Assembly: GCF_008801405.1 (NCBI RefSeq)
Contig: NZ_VZPV01000001.1
Coordinates: forward strand, 372,001-436,000
DNA from: Ralstonia insidiosa
GTDB taxonomy: Bacteria; Pseudomonadota; Gammaproteobacteria; Burkholderiales; Burkholderiaceae
Reading direction: 5' to 3'
Length of the DNA: 64,000 nt
Program-made: the position numbers and the translations under genes
The notes under the pieces: generated by a model
Seen by the model: the letters and a program-made list of their open reading frames with translations, nothing else
Told to the model about the DNA's origin: nothing
Databases searched by the model: none
Part shown: piece by piece, positions 16,430 through 25,339 of the stretch
Numbering within the stretch: the stretch's first letter is position 1
How the letters are laid out: each line of letters begins with the position of its first letter

Positions 16430-17896
16430 TCAGGCCGGGCTTGCTACACCAGCCGCCGCCAGTTGCCGTTGCCTTGCACCCAGGCGCATGAAGCCAGTTG
16501 CCGCGGCGCCCAGCGCCACCAGCATCGCGATGCATCCGGCCACCGTGCCGTGCGTCATGCCCGTTGCACTGCCATCGGCGGCAAAGGTGAAGTACAGCCC
16601 ACCGATACACGCCACGCCCAGCGCTCCCGCCAGTTGCTGCGCCGTGATCAACAGCCCCGCTGCAGCGCCGGCCTGCGCACGCGGTACGCCGGTCAGCACC
16701 AGGCCGATCAGCGGCACGATGACCAGCCCCTGCCCCGCGCCGTGCAGGGCCAGGGCGAGGCTGATGCGTGTCATGCTGGGCGCGATCGGGTGCGCCCACG
16801 TCGTGCCGAAGCCCGACAGCAGCGTCAGCAGACCCGCCGCCATCAAGCCGAGACCGCCCAGCAGCGAACGGATGCCATAGCGCCGCACCAGCGCATTGGC
16901 CACACGCGACGTGATGAGAAACGCAAGCGCCAGCGGCAGAATGACAACGCCCATGCGCAACGCTGACAGTTGCCGCCCGTTCTGCAGATACAACGTCAGC
17001 ACCAGGAAGAACGCCATCATGCTGATGTAATGCAGCCCAGACGCCGTCAGGCCCGTCATGAAGGCACGATGTTGCAGCAGCGCTGGCGGCAGCAACGGCG
17101 TGCCGCCCGCACGGTCGACGCGGGCCTCAAGCTGCTGGAACGTTGCCATGCCGAGCAGGCCCACGATCAGCAACGCCAGGCTCCACATTGGCCAATGCAG
17201 TTCGCGGCCGAACAGCAGCGGCACGAGCACGGCCGCCACGCTGATGGCCATCCACGCTACGCCGGCGGTGTCGAGGTGGATCTTCGCAGCCCCAGCGGCT
17301 GGGCGCGGAATCCAGCGCCAGCCCAGCAGCGCGGCAGTCAGCCCCACCGGCACGTTGATCAGGAAGGCCGTGCGCCAGCCCAGCCCGGCGATGTCTGCGC
17401 TGGTGAGTGCGCCGCCCACCAGCAGCCCGGCCGCGCCGCCGGTGCCCATCACCAGCCCGAAGATCGACAGCGCGCGGTCGCGCTCGGCGCCGGCAAAGAG
17501 CGCCTGCACGCTGGCGAGCACCTGCGGCACCATCATCGCGGCGGAGAGGCCTTGCGCAAAGCGCCACGCGATGAGCGCCGCCGCGCTGCCCGCCAGCCCG
17601 CAGCCGGCCGAGGTGGCGGTAAAGGCGATGAGCCCCAGCAGGAACACGCGACGGCGCCCGAACAGGTCGCCCAGTCGGCCGCCGGTGATGAGCAGGATCG
17701 CGTAGCCAAGCTGGTAGACGGCCAGCACGGCCTCCAGTTGCGCGGGCGTGGCATGCAGGCTCGTGCGGATGCTCGGGATCGCCACATTGGCGATGAACGC
17801 ATCGACGATGAACATGAATTGCGCTGCCACCATCACACCAAAGGCCAGCCAGCGGCGGGGTTCCAGCGAGGAAGACGCAGAAGAAACGTGGGTCAC
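16430..17896 (-). CDS. MFS drug/solute transporter, DHA2 (14-TMS) type
   Basis: The 488-residue product has about 14 hydrophobic helices. MFS motif A appears as GGRLGDLFGRRRVF (about residues 72-85), and FIVDAFIANVAIP near the start of helix 1 is a DHA2-type landmark. Such proteins usually export drugs or other toxic compounds using the proton gradient. It is divergent from an XRE-type regulator with a 124-bp shared control region containing direct repeats, so that regulator is the likely repressor. Confidence 0.9.
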   Translation of the reverse strand: MTHVSSASSSLEPRRWLAFGVMVAAQFMFIVDAFIANVAIPSIRTSLHATPAQLEAVLAVYQLGYAILLITGGRLGDLFGRRRVFLLGLIAFTATSAGCGLAGSAAALIAWRFAQGLSAAMMVPQVLASVQALFAGAERDRALSIFGLVMGTGGAAGLLVGGALTSADIAGLGWRTAFLINVPVGLTAALLGWRWIPRPAAGAAKIHLDTAGVAWMAISVAAVLVPLLFGRELHWPMWSLALLIVGLLGMATFQQLEARVDRAGGTPLLPPALLQHRAFMTGLTASGLHYISMMAFFLVLTLYLQNGRQLSALRMGVVILPLALAFLITSRVANALVRRYGIRSLLGGLGLMAAGLLTLLSGFGTTWAHPIAPSMTRISLALALHGAGQGLVIVPLIGLVLTGVPRAQAGAAAGLLITAQQLAGALGVACIGGLYFTFAADGSATGMTHGTVAGCIAMLVALGAAATGFMRLGARQRQLAAAGVASPA

Positions 17897-17956
17897 GATC
17901 GGCTCCGGAAAGAGGGATGGACGCAGCGTAGGCGCCGGTGCCGATTCGATTCAGAG

Positions 17957-17975
17957 CTAGGATTAACCTAGGATT
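17957..17975. promoter_or_regulatory. Direct repeats in the MFS/XRE divergent promoter region
   Basis: CTAGGATT occurs at 17957-17964 and again at 17968-17975, 11 bp apart and so on the same helix face. The site lies between the divergent MFS and XRE-regulator genes and is a good candidate operator for that regulator. Confidence 0.45.
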
Positions 17976-18020
17976 GCGCTGTCCCTCCCATCGATACGTG
18001 CCGTCGTATGTAATGTCGCC

Positions 18021-18866
18021 ATGGACGATTTCACTGCTGATCTGGCCCCCATCCCCGCCGCGCCCCGTAGCGAGCTGGGCGAGTTCCTGCGCAGCCGTCG
18101 CAGCCACCTGCGCCCGCAGGATGTGGGGCTGCCCGAGGGCAGCGGGCGCCGCCGTACCGCTGGCCTGCGCCGGGAAGAAGTCGCGCAGCTCGCCAACATC
18201 AGCATCGACTGGTATGTGCGCATCGAGCAGGGGCGCGACGTGCGGCCCTCGGTGGCGACCATCGAGGCGATCAGCCGGGCGTTGAGGCTGTCGCCCGATG
18301 AGCGTGCGCACATGCGTGGGCTGGCGCGTGCCGAAGCGGCTTTCACGGGGCCCGGGGTTGGGACGGTCGGGCACGCACAGGCGGAAGCGGTGCCCGATGT
18401 CTTGCGCCGGGCCGTTGCCGGCATGGTCCTGCCCGCCCACGTGCGCAGTTACCGCACCGAGCTGCTGTGCTGGAACGAGGCCACCACGCAGCTCTTCATG
18501 GATTTCGGCACGATGCCGCCGGAAGACCGCAACTCGCTGGTCTACATGTTCCTGTACGACAACGCGCGCGAGCGTTTTGTCGAGTGGGAGACCGAGGCGC
18601 GCCGCATGCTGGCGAAGTTCCGTGCGGTGTACGACCCGCATGCGGACGACCCCGTGCTCGCGGCGCTGGTCGACCGCCTGCGCACCGAGAGCCGCGAGTT
18701 CGACACTTGGTGGCGCCAGCACGAGGTGCGTGCCCAGCGTGCCGAGCACAAGCTGATTCGCACGCCCGGCGGCAAGGTCGTCCGCTACGACTACATCGGC
18801 CTGCCGGTGATGGAAGACCCGCGCCTGCGCATGGTGCTGTACGTGCCGATGGAGGATGGCGCCTGA
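18021..18866 (+). CDS. XRE-family regulator with MmyB-like ligand-binding domain
   Basis: The 281-residue product has an N-terminal helix-turn-helix (ELGEFLRSRR, then GLRREEVAQLANISIDWYVRIEQGR, about residues 18-75) and a longer C-terminal domain. This matches the MmyB-like family, in which the C-terminal domain is thought to bind a small hydrophobic ligand. The set is often found divergent from a gene for a transporter or reductase, as here with the MFS gene. It is probably a ligand-responsive repressor of the MFS gene and of itself; this is an inference. Confidence 0.88.
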   Translation: MDDFTADLAPIPAAPRSELGEFLRSRRSHLRPQDVGLPEGSGRRRTAGLRREEVAQLANISIDWYVRIEQGRDVRPSVATIEAISRALRLSPDERAHMRGLARAEAAFTGPGVGTVGHAQAEAVPDVLRRAVAGMVLPAHVRSYRTELLCWNEATTQLFMDFGTMPPEDRNSLVYMFLYDNARERFVEWETEARRMLAKFRAVYDPHADDPVLAALVDRLRTESREFDTWWRQHEVRAQRAEHKLIRTPGGKVVRYDYIGLPVMEDPRLRMVLYVPMEDGA

Positions 18867-18870
18867 ACGC

Positions 18871-19464
18871 TCAGGCCGTCAGCGCCGCGAGGATGGTGTC
18901 CGTGCTGCGCACGCGGCCCAGGCGCGGGAAGACGTTTTCCACGGAAGAGCGATGCAGCGCGGCATCGTTCGAGCTCATCGCATCTTCGGCCAGCACCAGC
19001 GCGTAGCCGTGTTCCCATGCGGCGCGCGCGGTCGATTCCACCCCCACATGTGTCGAGATACCGCCCAGCACGATCGTGGTGATGCCGCGTCGGCGCAGTT
19101 GCAAGTCCAGCTCGGTGCCGTAAAACGCGCCCCACTGGCGCTTGGTGATCTGGATGTCGGTGGGCGCGACTTCCAGTTCGGCGGGCTGCTCCCACCATTG
19201 CGGCGGCAGGCCACCCGGCACGGTGGGTGCCGGGCGGTCGACGGGCTGGCGCGGGGCATCGGCATAGTCCGGCGCCCAGCCCACGCGCACCAGCACCACG
19301 GGCGCGCCCAGTTCGCGAAAGCGCTTGGCCAGACGGGCGGAGGCTCCCAGCACCTGTTCCGGCGAATGCGGCCCCTGCGCAAACGGCAGGATGCCGCGTT
19401 GCAGGTCGATCAGTACCAGCGCGGTGGATTGGGGCGACAAGACCAGCGGTTGCTCGGCAGACAT
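18871..19464 (-). CDS. Isochorismatase-like hydrolase without the usual catalytic Cys
   Basis: The 197-residue product is a clear member of the isochorismatase-like fold, with Asp 20 in LVLIDLQRG and Lys 108 in ITKRQWGAF. The usual nucleophilic Cys of the TxxCVxxTAR motif is replaced by Gly 141 in STHVGVESTARAA. In amidases of this fold (nicotinamidase, N-carbamoylsarcosine amidase) Cys is essential, whereas true isochorismatases (EntB, PhzD) carry Gly here and use Asp/Lys. It is thus more likely to cleave an ether or other bond without a thioester intermediate. It is the last gene of the leftward unit from the IclR regulator; the ATG follows GGAGTCACACCG. Confidence 0.82.
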   Translation of the reverse strand: MSAEQPLVLSPQSTALVLIDLQRGILPFAQGPHSPEQVLGASARLAKRFRELGAPVVLVRVGWAPDYADAPRQPVDRPAPTVPGGLPPQWWEQPAELEVAPTDIQITKRQWGAFYGTELDLQLRRRGITTIVLGGISTHVGVESTARAAWEHGYALVLAEDAMSSNDAALHRSSVENVFPRLGRVRSTDTILAALTA

Positions 19465-19556
19465 CGGTGTGACTCCTGGGGACGGGACGAATCAGACATG
19501 GGGCTGGCGGCACGGTTCCGCCGCCCCAGCGGGAAGTGTAAGTGTGCCGTGGTGTG

Positions 19557-21005
19557 TCAGGACCGGCCTGCCGGCAGCGTGCTGAAGGCTGGTGCCGCGT
19601 CGTTTGCGCGCGGTTCTTCCGCGCCGGCAATCTCGTCGAGCGAGCGGTTGTTCGTGCGGGGCCCGAAGATCCCGATCGACAGCATCACGATCAGCATGCT
19701 CGCGCTGATCAGCACGAACACCGCAGGTGCGCCCGCGCGCTCAAGCAGCACGGCGATGATGAAACTGCTGGCAATGCCCGTCAGCCGCCCGAATGCGTGC
19801 ACGAACCCCAGCGCGCGGCTGCGGATCTGCGTCGGAAACACTTCGGCCTGATAGGCGGTGGCGTTGCTGGCCATCACGGTGTTGCACAGGGTGATGAGCA
19901 CGCCAAAGAGGATCGCCAGCGGCGCCTGCCCTGACAGGGCGAACCCCGTGCCGAACACGACCACGCCGATGGCCGTTGCAACGATCAGCCATTTGCGCTC
20001 GATGCGGTCTGCCAGCAGCCCGCCGATGAAGGGCGACACCGGATACGCGAAGGCAATCACGAACGCATACCAGAGGCTCTTGGAGATGGACGCGCCCTGT
20101 GCCGCCAGCAGCGTCGGCAGCCATTGGCTGAAGCCGAAGAAGCCGATGCTCAAGAACGCATTGAAGGTGATCAGCATGATCGTGCGGCCACGGTAGCGCT
20201 GATCCCACATCGATTGCGCGGCAGGTGCGCTGCCCGGTGCCTGGGCGGCCTGTGTCCGGACGGGCGGCAAGGGGCGGCCGGATTCGTGCTCAACACGATC
20301 CTCGATCTGCTGGACGATGGCTTCGGCTTCCCGGCTGCGTCCGCGCATGGCTAGCCAGTGCGGCGACTCCGGCAGGCGGTGCTGCAGCCACCAGGCGACG
20401 ATGGCACCGCTGCCGCCCGCTGCGACCACCCAGCGCCAACCCGAGATGCCCAGCGGCGATTGCGGAATCCATAGCCAGGACGCCAGCGCGAGCACAGGCA
20501 TGGCCAGGTAGCTGATGCCGAAGCACACCGCGAAGGCCCGCCCGCGCATGTCCTTGGGCACCAGCTCGGTCAGGAACGCGCCGATCGTGATCAACTCCGC
20601 GCCCGCGCCGCAACTGGCTACGAAGCGGCAGAGGTGGATGCCGAGCGCCGTGTTCTGGAAGCACATCGCCACGCTGGCTGCGGTGTACAGCAGCAGCGCG
20701 CCCGTAAACACGGTGCGCCGCCCGATGCGGTCGGCCAGGCGCGAGACGAACATCTCGCCGATGAAGAGGCCGGCAAATGTGGCCGCGCCCAGTGCCCCCT
20801 GATCCGACATCCCGAATGTGCCGTGGGCGCCCGCGTGAAAGATGCCGTCCCGGATCAGCCCAGGCGGCAGGTAGGTCATCTGGAAGAGGTCATAGACCTC
20901 GAAGAAGCCGCCGACGCTCAGCAGCAGCACCAGGCGCCAGATGGTGCCGGTGGCCGGCAGGCGGTCGATGCGCGCAGCGATCGACTGCGCATAGGTTGCA
21001 GACAT
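19557..21005 (-). CDS. MFS transporter, probable carboxylate importer
   Basis: The 482-residue product has 12 hydrophobic helices and the MFS motif RLADRIGRRTVF after helix 2. The N-terminal pattern (GGFFEVYDLFQMTYLPP) resembles metabolite:H+ symporters of aromatic or organic acids. A long polar loop separates the two halves (about residues 225-265). ATG 21005 was chosen for its ribosome-binding site GGAGACACCTC; upstream in-frame sequence overlaps the cyclase gene. It lies within the catabolic operon, downstream of a CoA-transferase and cyclase, so it probably imports the substrate of that pathway. Confidence 0.88.
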   Translation of the reverse strand: MSATYAQSIAARIDRLPATGTIWRLVLLLSVGGFFEVYDLFQMTYLPPGLIRDGIFHAGAHGTFGMSDQGALGAATFAGLFIGEMFVSRLADRIGRRTVFTGALLLYTAASVAMCFQNTALGIHLCRFVASCGAGAELITIGAFLTELVPKDMRGRAFAVCFGISYLAMPVLALASWLWIPQSPLGISGWRWVVAAGGSGAIVAWWLQHRLPESPHWLAMRGRSREAEAIVQQIEDRVEHESGRPLPPVRTQAAQAPGSAPAAQSMWDQRYRGRTIMLITFNAFLSIGFFGFSQWLPTLLAAQGASISKSLWYAFVIAFAYPVSPFIGGLLADRIERKWLIVATAIGVVVFGTGFALSGQAPLAILFGVLITLCNTVMASNATAYQAEVFPTQIRSRALGFVHAFGRLTGIASSFIIAVLLERAGAPAVFVLISASMLIVMLSIGIFGPRTNNRSLDEIAGAEEPRANDAAPAFSTLPAGRS

Positions 21006-21024
21006 GAGGTGTCTCCTGCAGGGT

Positions 21025-22044
21025 TCAGACCGTTGCGACCGGATTGACCGGCGACCCCACCAGCCCGCGCACATGCAGCGGCGGCGCGGTCAGCAGGAAA
21101 CGGTTGCGTTGATGTGCGCGCAGCCACTGCGCCAGCGGCGTCAGGTGCCACAGCTCGCCCAGGTGGATGCCCAGCTTGAACAGGCACAGCTCATGCAGCG
21201 GCATCATCGCGCCGGGGCTGGTGCGGTCGGCAAGCTGCTGCGGGCGTTCTTCCACCGCGTGGTTGTCGGCGACCAGTGCGGCCAGGCCCGAGGCGTCGAT
21301 CCAGTTCCGCAGCCGCGCGTCGTTGCCGTCGAGCACGCAGCAGACATCGGGCACGGCGCGTTCGCCGGCGGCATCGGCTTGCAGCAAGCGATCGGCAAAG
21401 CCGGTGTGGATGCAGACGATGTCGCCGCGCTCGACAACGATAGCGTCGGCGCGCAGCACGGCCATCCAATCGTCGTAGCCGATCTTGCGGCGGGCATCGC
21501 CAAAGTGGTGCCGTAGGTCGATCAGCACGCCCCGCCCCTGCACGCCGGTCTGGGCCATGACTTCAATGCCCAGCGCGTGCGCCCCGCCTGTCGATGCGCC
21601 GGCTTGCGGCACGCGCACGTGTTCGCCCATGCGGTAGCCGTTGTAGAACACGGCTTCTGCGTTGCCATCACCGTCCGCATCGAATAGCGAGCCTACGTGC
21701 GACAGCGCATCCCACTGCGTGGAGAACTGCGAGTGCATGCAGAAGGCATCGTCGCAGACGACATCCGTTGCGTTGCGCGCCGCTTCCTCGGCGCGATAAC
21801 CGAAGTACGGCTTGCCCTGCAGCAGTGCGGGGCTGATTGTCGGCGGTTGTCTCCGCGCGTTGAGTCCGCCGCCGCGCGGCACGTCCAGTGGCAGGCTGAG
21901 CGAAAACACCACGCCTTCGCGCACCTCTGCGACGGCGCGCAAGACGCGATCCGGTGTCAGCCAGTTCAGTCTGCCTCGTTGATCATCGATGCCGAAGTCG
22001 CCCCAATTGGAACCGGGCGGCCGGTGGGTCCAGCGCGGGTTCAT
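21025..22044 (-). CDS. Cyclase-family (kynurenine formamidase-like) metal hydrolase
   Basis: The 339-residue product belongs to the cyclase/KynB superfamily of Zn- or Mn-dependent hydrolases. The metal-binding motif appears as HSQFSTQWDALSHVG (about residues 103-117), a long-family variant of HxGTHxDxPxH. Members open cyclic amides or esters or hydrolyse formamides. It lies between the CoA-transferase and the MFS transporter genes of the leftward unit, with GAGGAG before the ATG. A ring-opening or amide-hydrolysing step early in the pathway would fit but is not proven. Confidence 0.85.
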   Translation of the reverse strand: MNPRWTHRPPGSNWGDFGIDDQRGRLNWLTPDRVLRAVAEVREGVVFSLSLPLDVPRGGGLNARRQPPTISPALLQGKPYFGYRAEEAARNATDVVCDDAFCMHSQFSTQWDALSHVGSLFDADGDGNAEAVFYNGYRMGEHVRVPQAGASTGGAHALGIEVMAQTGVQGRGVLIDLRHHFGDARRKIGYDDWMAVLRADAIVVERGDIVCIHTGFADRLLQADAAGERAVPDVCCVLDGNDARLRNWIDASGLAALVADNHAVEERPQQLADRTSPGAMMPLHELCLFKLGIHLGELWHLTPLAQWLRAHQRNRFLLTAPPLHVRGLVGSPVNPVATV

Positions 22045-22087
22045 GCAGTCTCCTCGTTTTTGATTTGTGTTCTGGCGGTGCTGTTGG

Positions 22088-23365
22088 CTAGCGTGGCAGG
22101 ATCACGCCCTGCGCCGTGAGGCGGGCGTAGTCATCCTCGCCCAGCAGCGGCAGCAGGATCTCGCGGTTGTTCTCGCCGAGTGCGGGTGCCGGCCGGCGAA
22201 ACACGCCCGGCGTGCCGGACAGCCGCGGCGCGATGTTGTGCATGGGCAGGCTGCCCGCGTCGTCGTCCGGCAGTTCGACCAGGGCTTCGCGCTCGATCAC
22301 GTAGTGGTCGTGCACGATCTGCGCGATATCGTGGATCGGCCCAACCGTGACGCCCGCCGCCTCGAAGAAGGCGAGGTTGCTGTCCAGATCGCGCTCGGCA
22401 ATGAAGGTGCCCACGATGGCATCCAGTTCTTCCGCGTGCTGCACGCGTTGCACGTTGGTGCGATAGCGCGGGTCGTCGATCAGGTCGGCACGCCCGATGG
22501 CGCGGAACAGGCGCTCGGCCATCCCCTGCGTAGAGCTCGACATGCACAGCCATTTGCCGTCGCGGGTGCGGTACGTATTGCGCGGCGCGGTGTTGGTCGA
22601 GCGGCTGCCGGTGCGCGGCTTGACCTTGCCAGTGAGCGCGTAGTTGGCGGCGGCCGGCCCGAGAATGGAGAACAGCGGTTCGAACAGCGACACGTCGATC
22701 ACTTGGCCCATCGCGCCCTCGGCGTCGCGTGCGCGCAGTGCCACCAGCACGGCAATCGCGCCGGACAGGCCGGCCGTCATGTCGCCTAGGAACATCGGCG
22801 GCAGCACCGGTTCGCGATCGGCAAAACCATTGATGGCGGCGAACCCCGCATAGCCTTCGGCCAGCGTGCCGAAGCCGGGTTTGTGCCGGTACGGGCCGCT
22901 CTGGCCCCAGCCGGAGATACGCGCGATCACCAGCTGCGGGCGCAGCGCCAGCAGCACCTCGGGGCCGAGCCCCATCTGCTCGGCAACGCCGGGTTTGAAG
23001 CTCTCGATGAACACGTCGGCCTCGCGCACGAGCCTGTGCACGATATCGATGCCTTCCGGCGAGCGCAGATCCACACACACGCTGCGCTTGTTGCGCCCGT
23101 AGACTTTCCAGTTGGTGCTGATGCCGCCGGCGCCCACCGCGCGCAGCGTATCGCCGTGCTCGCCTTCGACCTTGATCACGTCGGCGCCGAAATCGGCGAG
23201 TTGCACGCTCAGCATGTTGCCCGCCATCAAGCGCGACAGATCGATCACGCGCACGCCGGCCAGTGGCCCGCGCGCATCGGCATCGAACTGCTTCATGTGG
23301 ATCGGGCCAGTCGGCGCGCGAAAGGGGGCCTTCCCCGCCTGGGGTGGCATGTGTTCAACGGACAT
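22088..23365 (-). CDS. Family III CoA-transferase (CaiB/BaiF type)
   Basis: The 425-residue product shows class III CoA-transferase landmarks: GVRVIDLSRLMAGNMLSVQLADFGADVIKVE at the start of the domain, then GRNKRSVCVDLRS, and the SGPYRHKPGFGTLAEGYAG segment. The catalytic Asp is expected in the FLGDMTAG stretch. These enzymes move CoA from one organic acid to another, activating acids for degradation. A CitE-like lyase on the opposite strand, 1 kb away, would be a natural partner (acyl-CoA formation then cleavage). The ATG follows GGAGACACCG. There is an alternative internal start at MKQFDAD. Confidence 0.92.
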   Translation of the reverse strand: MSVEHMPPQAGKAPFRAPTGPIHMKQFDADARGPLAGVRVIDLSRLMAGNMLSVQLADFGADVIKVEGEHGDTLRAVGAGGISTNWKVYGRNKRSVCVDLRSPEGIDIVHRLVREADVFIESFKPGVAEQMGLGPEVLLALRPQLVIARISGWGQSGPYRHKPGFGTLAEGYAGFAAINGFADREPVLPPMFLGDMTAGLSGAIAVLVALRARDAEGAMGQVIDVSLFEPLFSILGPAAANYALTGKVKPRTGSRSTNTAPRNTYRTRDGKWLCMSSSTQGMAERLFRAIGRADLIDDPRYRTNVQRVQHAEELDAIVGTFIAERDLDSNLAFFEAAGVTVGPIHDIAQIVHDHYVIEREALVELPDDDAGSLPMHNIAPRLSGTPGVFRRPAPALGENNREILLPLLGEDDYARLTAQGVILPR

Positions 23366-23413
23366 CGGTGTCTCCGGGATGGGTAACTGGTGTGGCGCGC
23401 CTGGGCGCCTGCG

Positions 23414-24163
23414 CTACGCCTGTAGTGCGCCGAGCGGGTCGGCCTGGGTGGTGGCAGCGCCGGAAGACGGGAGGTCTCCGCCCAGCGCGTGTGTCAGCTC
23501 GGCGGCGGCATCCAGCACGCGCGGCAGGTAGTCGTTCTGCACTTTCTTATTGAAGCGATAGCGCGGGATGCCCAGCGAGATCGTGCCGCTGAGCACACGG
23601 CCCACGCCAAACACCGGGCAGGCAATCGCCGCGCTTTCCGCATCGCGCTCTGCAATGGAGACGGCGTACCCCTGCTCCACGACCTTCTCGTGCTCCGCGC
23701 TGCGTGTGCCGGAAAACGCCAGCAGCACGTGCCCTGCGGCACCCACATCGAGCGGGAAACGATCACCTTCACGCAGATTGGTCCGCACCGAGCGCTCGGC
23801 ATGGAAGCGGAACAGGCAGACGCGCTGGTCGCCTTCGCGCACGTAGAACGCAGCGGTTTCGCCGGTCTCCTCCGACAGTCGGGCGAGGATCGGCGCGGCG
23901 TGCTCGCGCAGCTGGAACGACTCGCGATACGTCATGCCCAGGTGAAAGTTGGCGGGCCCCAGCACGTAGCGCCCATCCGGCAGCCGCTTGATGAAGCGGA
24001 ACTGCTCCAGCGATTCGAACATGCGCAGCAGCGTGCTCATGTTCAGCCCGGTGGCTTCGCTCACCTGCGCCAGCATCAGCCCATTGGGGGCGTTGCCGAA
24101 GGCGAGCAGGACGGTCAGGGCGCGATTGACTGCGGAGACGCCGCCCTCTGTTTGCATGTTCAT
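23414..24163 (-). CDS. IclR-family transcriptional regulator
   Basis: The 249-residue product has an N-terminal winged helix (AVNRALTVLLAFGNAPNGLMLAQVSEATGLNMSTLLRM, about residues 10-47) and the C-terminal IclR effector domain. It is the first gene of the leftward catabolic unit, divergent from the CitE-like gene. Two palindromes of the form AATGAAA-5-TTTCATT lie between the two genes and probably form its operator. IclR proteins in such loci usually respond to a pathway substrate or intermediate. Confidence 0.9.
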   Translation of the reverse strand: MNMQTEGGVSAVNRALTVLLAFGNAPNGLMLAQVSEATGLNMSTLLRMFESLEQFRFIKRLPDGRYVLGPANFHLGMTYRESFQLREHAAPILARLSEETGETAAFYVREGDQRVCLFRFHAERSVRTNLREGDRFPLDVGAAGHVLLAFSGTRSAEHEKVVEQGYAVSIAERDAESAAIACPVFGVGRVLSGTISLGIPRYRFNKKVQNDYLPRVLDAAAELTHALGGDLPSSGAATTQADPLGALQA

Positions 24164-24210
24164 GTGGACCTCGTGACGTGCCGGCCGACGCGCTGGTGGC
24201 GTCGCAAAAA

Positions 24211-24229
24211 AATGAAAGTTGTTTTCATT
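24211..24229. promoter_or_regulatory. Palindrome 1, candidate IclR operator
   Basis: AATGAAA (24211-24217), five bases, then TTTCATT (24223-24229) form a perfect inverted repeat 48 bp before the IclR start. The same arrangement occurs at 24353-24371, close to the divergent CitE-like gene. Confidence 0.55.
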
Positions 24230-24352
24230 ATATTTGTGACAACGAGTTTGGCAATAGCCGTTTGGATCTTCCCGGGTGATGCGCCGGTTCGCGTATGCAA
24301 GTGATCACAAGGGTTAACGATAGTCTTGACGAATTCGGCGCCAAACACAAAA

Positions 24353-24371
24353 AATGAAAGTTACTTTCATT
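24353..24371. promoter_or_regulatory. Palindrome 2, candidate IclR operator
   Basis: AATGAAA (24353-24359), a 5-base spacer starting GTT and TTTCATT (24365-24371) repeat the first palindrome 142 bp away. It lies only 13 bp before the CitE-like ATG at 24385, so bound protein would block transcription or translation initiation of that unit. Confidence 0.55.
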
Positions 24372-24384
24372 TTAGTGAGTCGAC

Positions 24385-25275
24385 ATGTTTTCGTCACCCT
24401 TGCCGGTCTGGCGCTCGCTGTTGTACGTGCCCGCCCATGTCCCCCGCTACGTTGCCAAGGCCGAAGTCTGCGGGGCCGATGCCGTCATCCTCGATCTGGA
24501 AGACGGTGTGCCGCCCGAGCAGAAGGCGCAGGCGCGTGGCGGGCTTGTTGATGCGATTCCACGCCTGGCCCGCATTGGCTACGACGTGCTGGTGCGCGTC
24601 AACGGCCCGCTGGAACCCATGGCGGCGGACTTGCGCGCCGCCGTTCTGGCAGGAGCGAGCGGCGTCGTCTTGCCCAAGGTGCGTGGCGCAGCGCATCTGG
24701 AAGCCATCGATGAACAGCTGGGATTGCTGGAGGACGTGTGCGGCGCCCCGCTTGGCCAGACCCGCATCATCGCGATCATTGAAACGCCGCGCGCCTTCGA
24801 GGTGATGAGCGACATTGCGCGCGCCACGCCGCGTATTGCCGCCCTGATGCTTGGCGGCGGTGATTTCGCGCTGTCCTGCGACAGCCGCGCCAGCGCCGAG
24901 GTGCTGCGCGTGCCGAAGCAGCTACTGGTGATTGCCGCCCGGGCCGCCGGCATCCTGCCCCTCGGCCTGACCGGCGGATTGGATGTGCTGGACGATCTCG
25001 ATGCCTTCGAGCGTGCGGCACAGCAGTCCGTCGACATGGGCTTTGCTGGCGCGACTTGCATCCATCCCGCGCAAGTGGCGGTACTCAACCGCGCATTCAT
25101 GCCCTCGGCTGACGAGGTTGCCGACGCCAGCGCACTGCTCGCTGCCTTCGATGCGGCGCGCGCTGAGGGCCGAGGCGCGCTCCGGTTCGACGGACGGATG
25201 GTCGACGCCCCCGGCGTCACGCGCGCGCGCCGTGTGCTTGCCCGCCATGCCGCCAGCCAGAGGCGCATGCCGTAG
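24385..25275 (+). CDS. CitE/HpcH-HpaI-family acyl-CoA lyase
   Basis: The 296-residue product has the CitE-type TIM-barrel pattern. RSLLYVPAHVPRYVAKA at the start is followed by GADAVILDLEDGVP, which holds the Mg-binding acidic residues. VRVNGPLEP, VVLPKVRGA, IIAIIETPRAF and GFAGATCIHPAQ also match. Members cleave citramalyl-, malyl- or 3-hydroxymethylglutaryl-type CoA esters into two smaller units. The gene begins the rightward unit opposite the IclR and CoA-transferase genes and is followed 64 bp later by a porin gene. The most probable role is the cleavage step after CoA activation. Confidence 0.9.
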   Translation: MFSSPLPVWRSLLYVPAHVPRYVAKAEVCGADAVILDLEDGVPPEQKAQARGGLVDAIPRLARIGYDVLVRVNGPLEPMAADLRAAVLAGASGVVLPKVRGAAHLEAIDEQLGLLEDVCGAPLGQTRIIAIIETPRAFEVMSDIARATPRIAALMLGGGDFALSCDSRASAEVLRVPKQLLVIAARAAGILPLGLTGGLDVLDDLDAFERAAQQSVDMGFAGATCIHPAQVAVLNRAFMPSADEVADASALLAAFDAARAEGRGALRFDGRMVDAPGVTRARRVLARHAASQRRMP

Positions 25276-25339
25276 CCCCGATTTGCCGGCGCCGCCGGCA
25301 CTTGCCGTACCCCAAAAATCAAAACAGCAGGAGACAAGC

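Noticed and set aside
24983..25339. Upstream extension of the porin frame at 25340
   Set aside because: It overlaps the CitE-like gene in a different frame and would remove the signal peptide from the N-terminus. ATG 25340 has AGGAG and the proper signal sequence.
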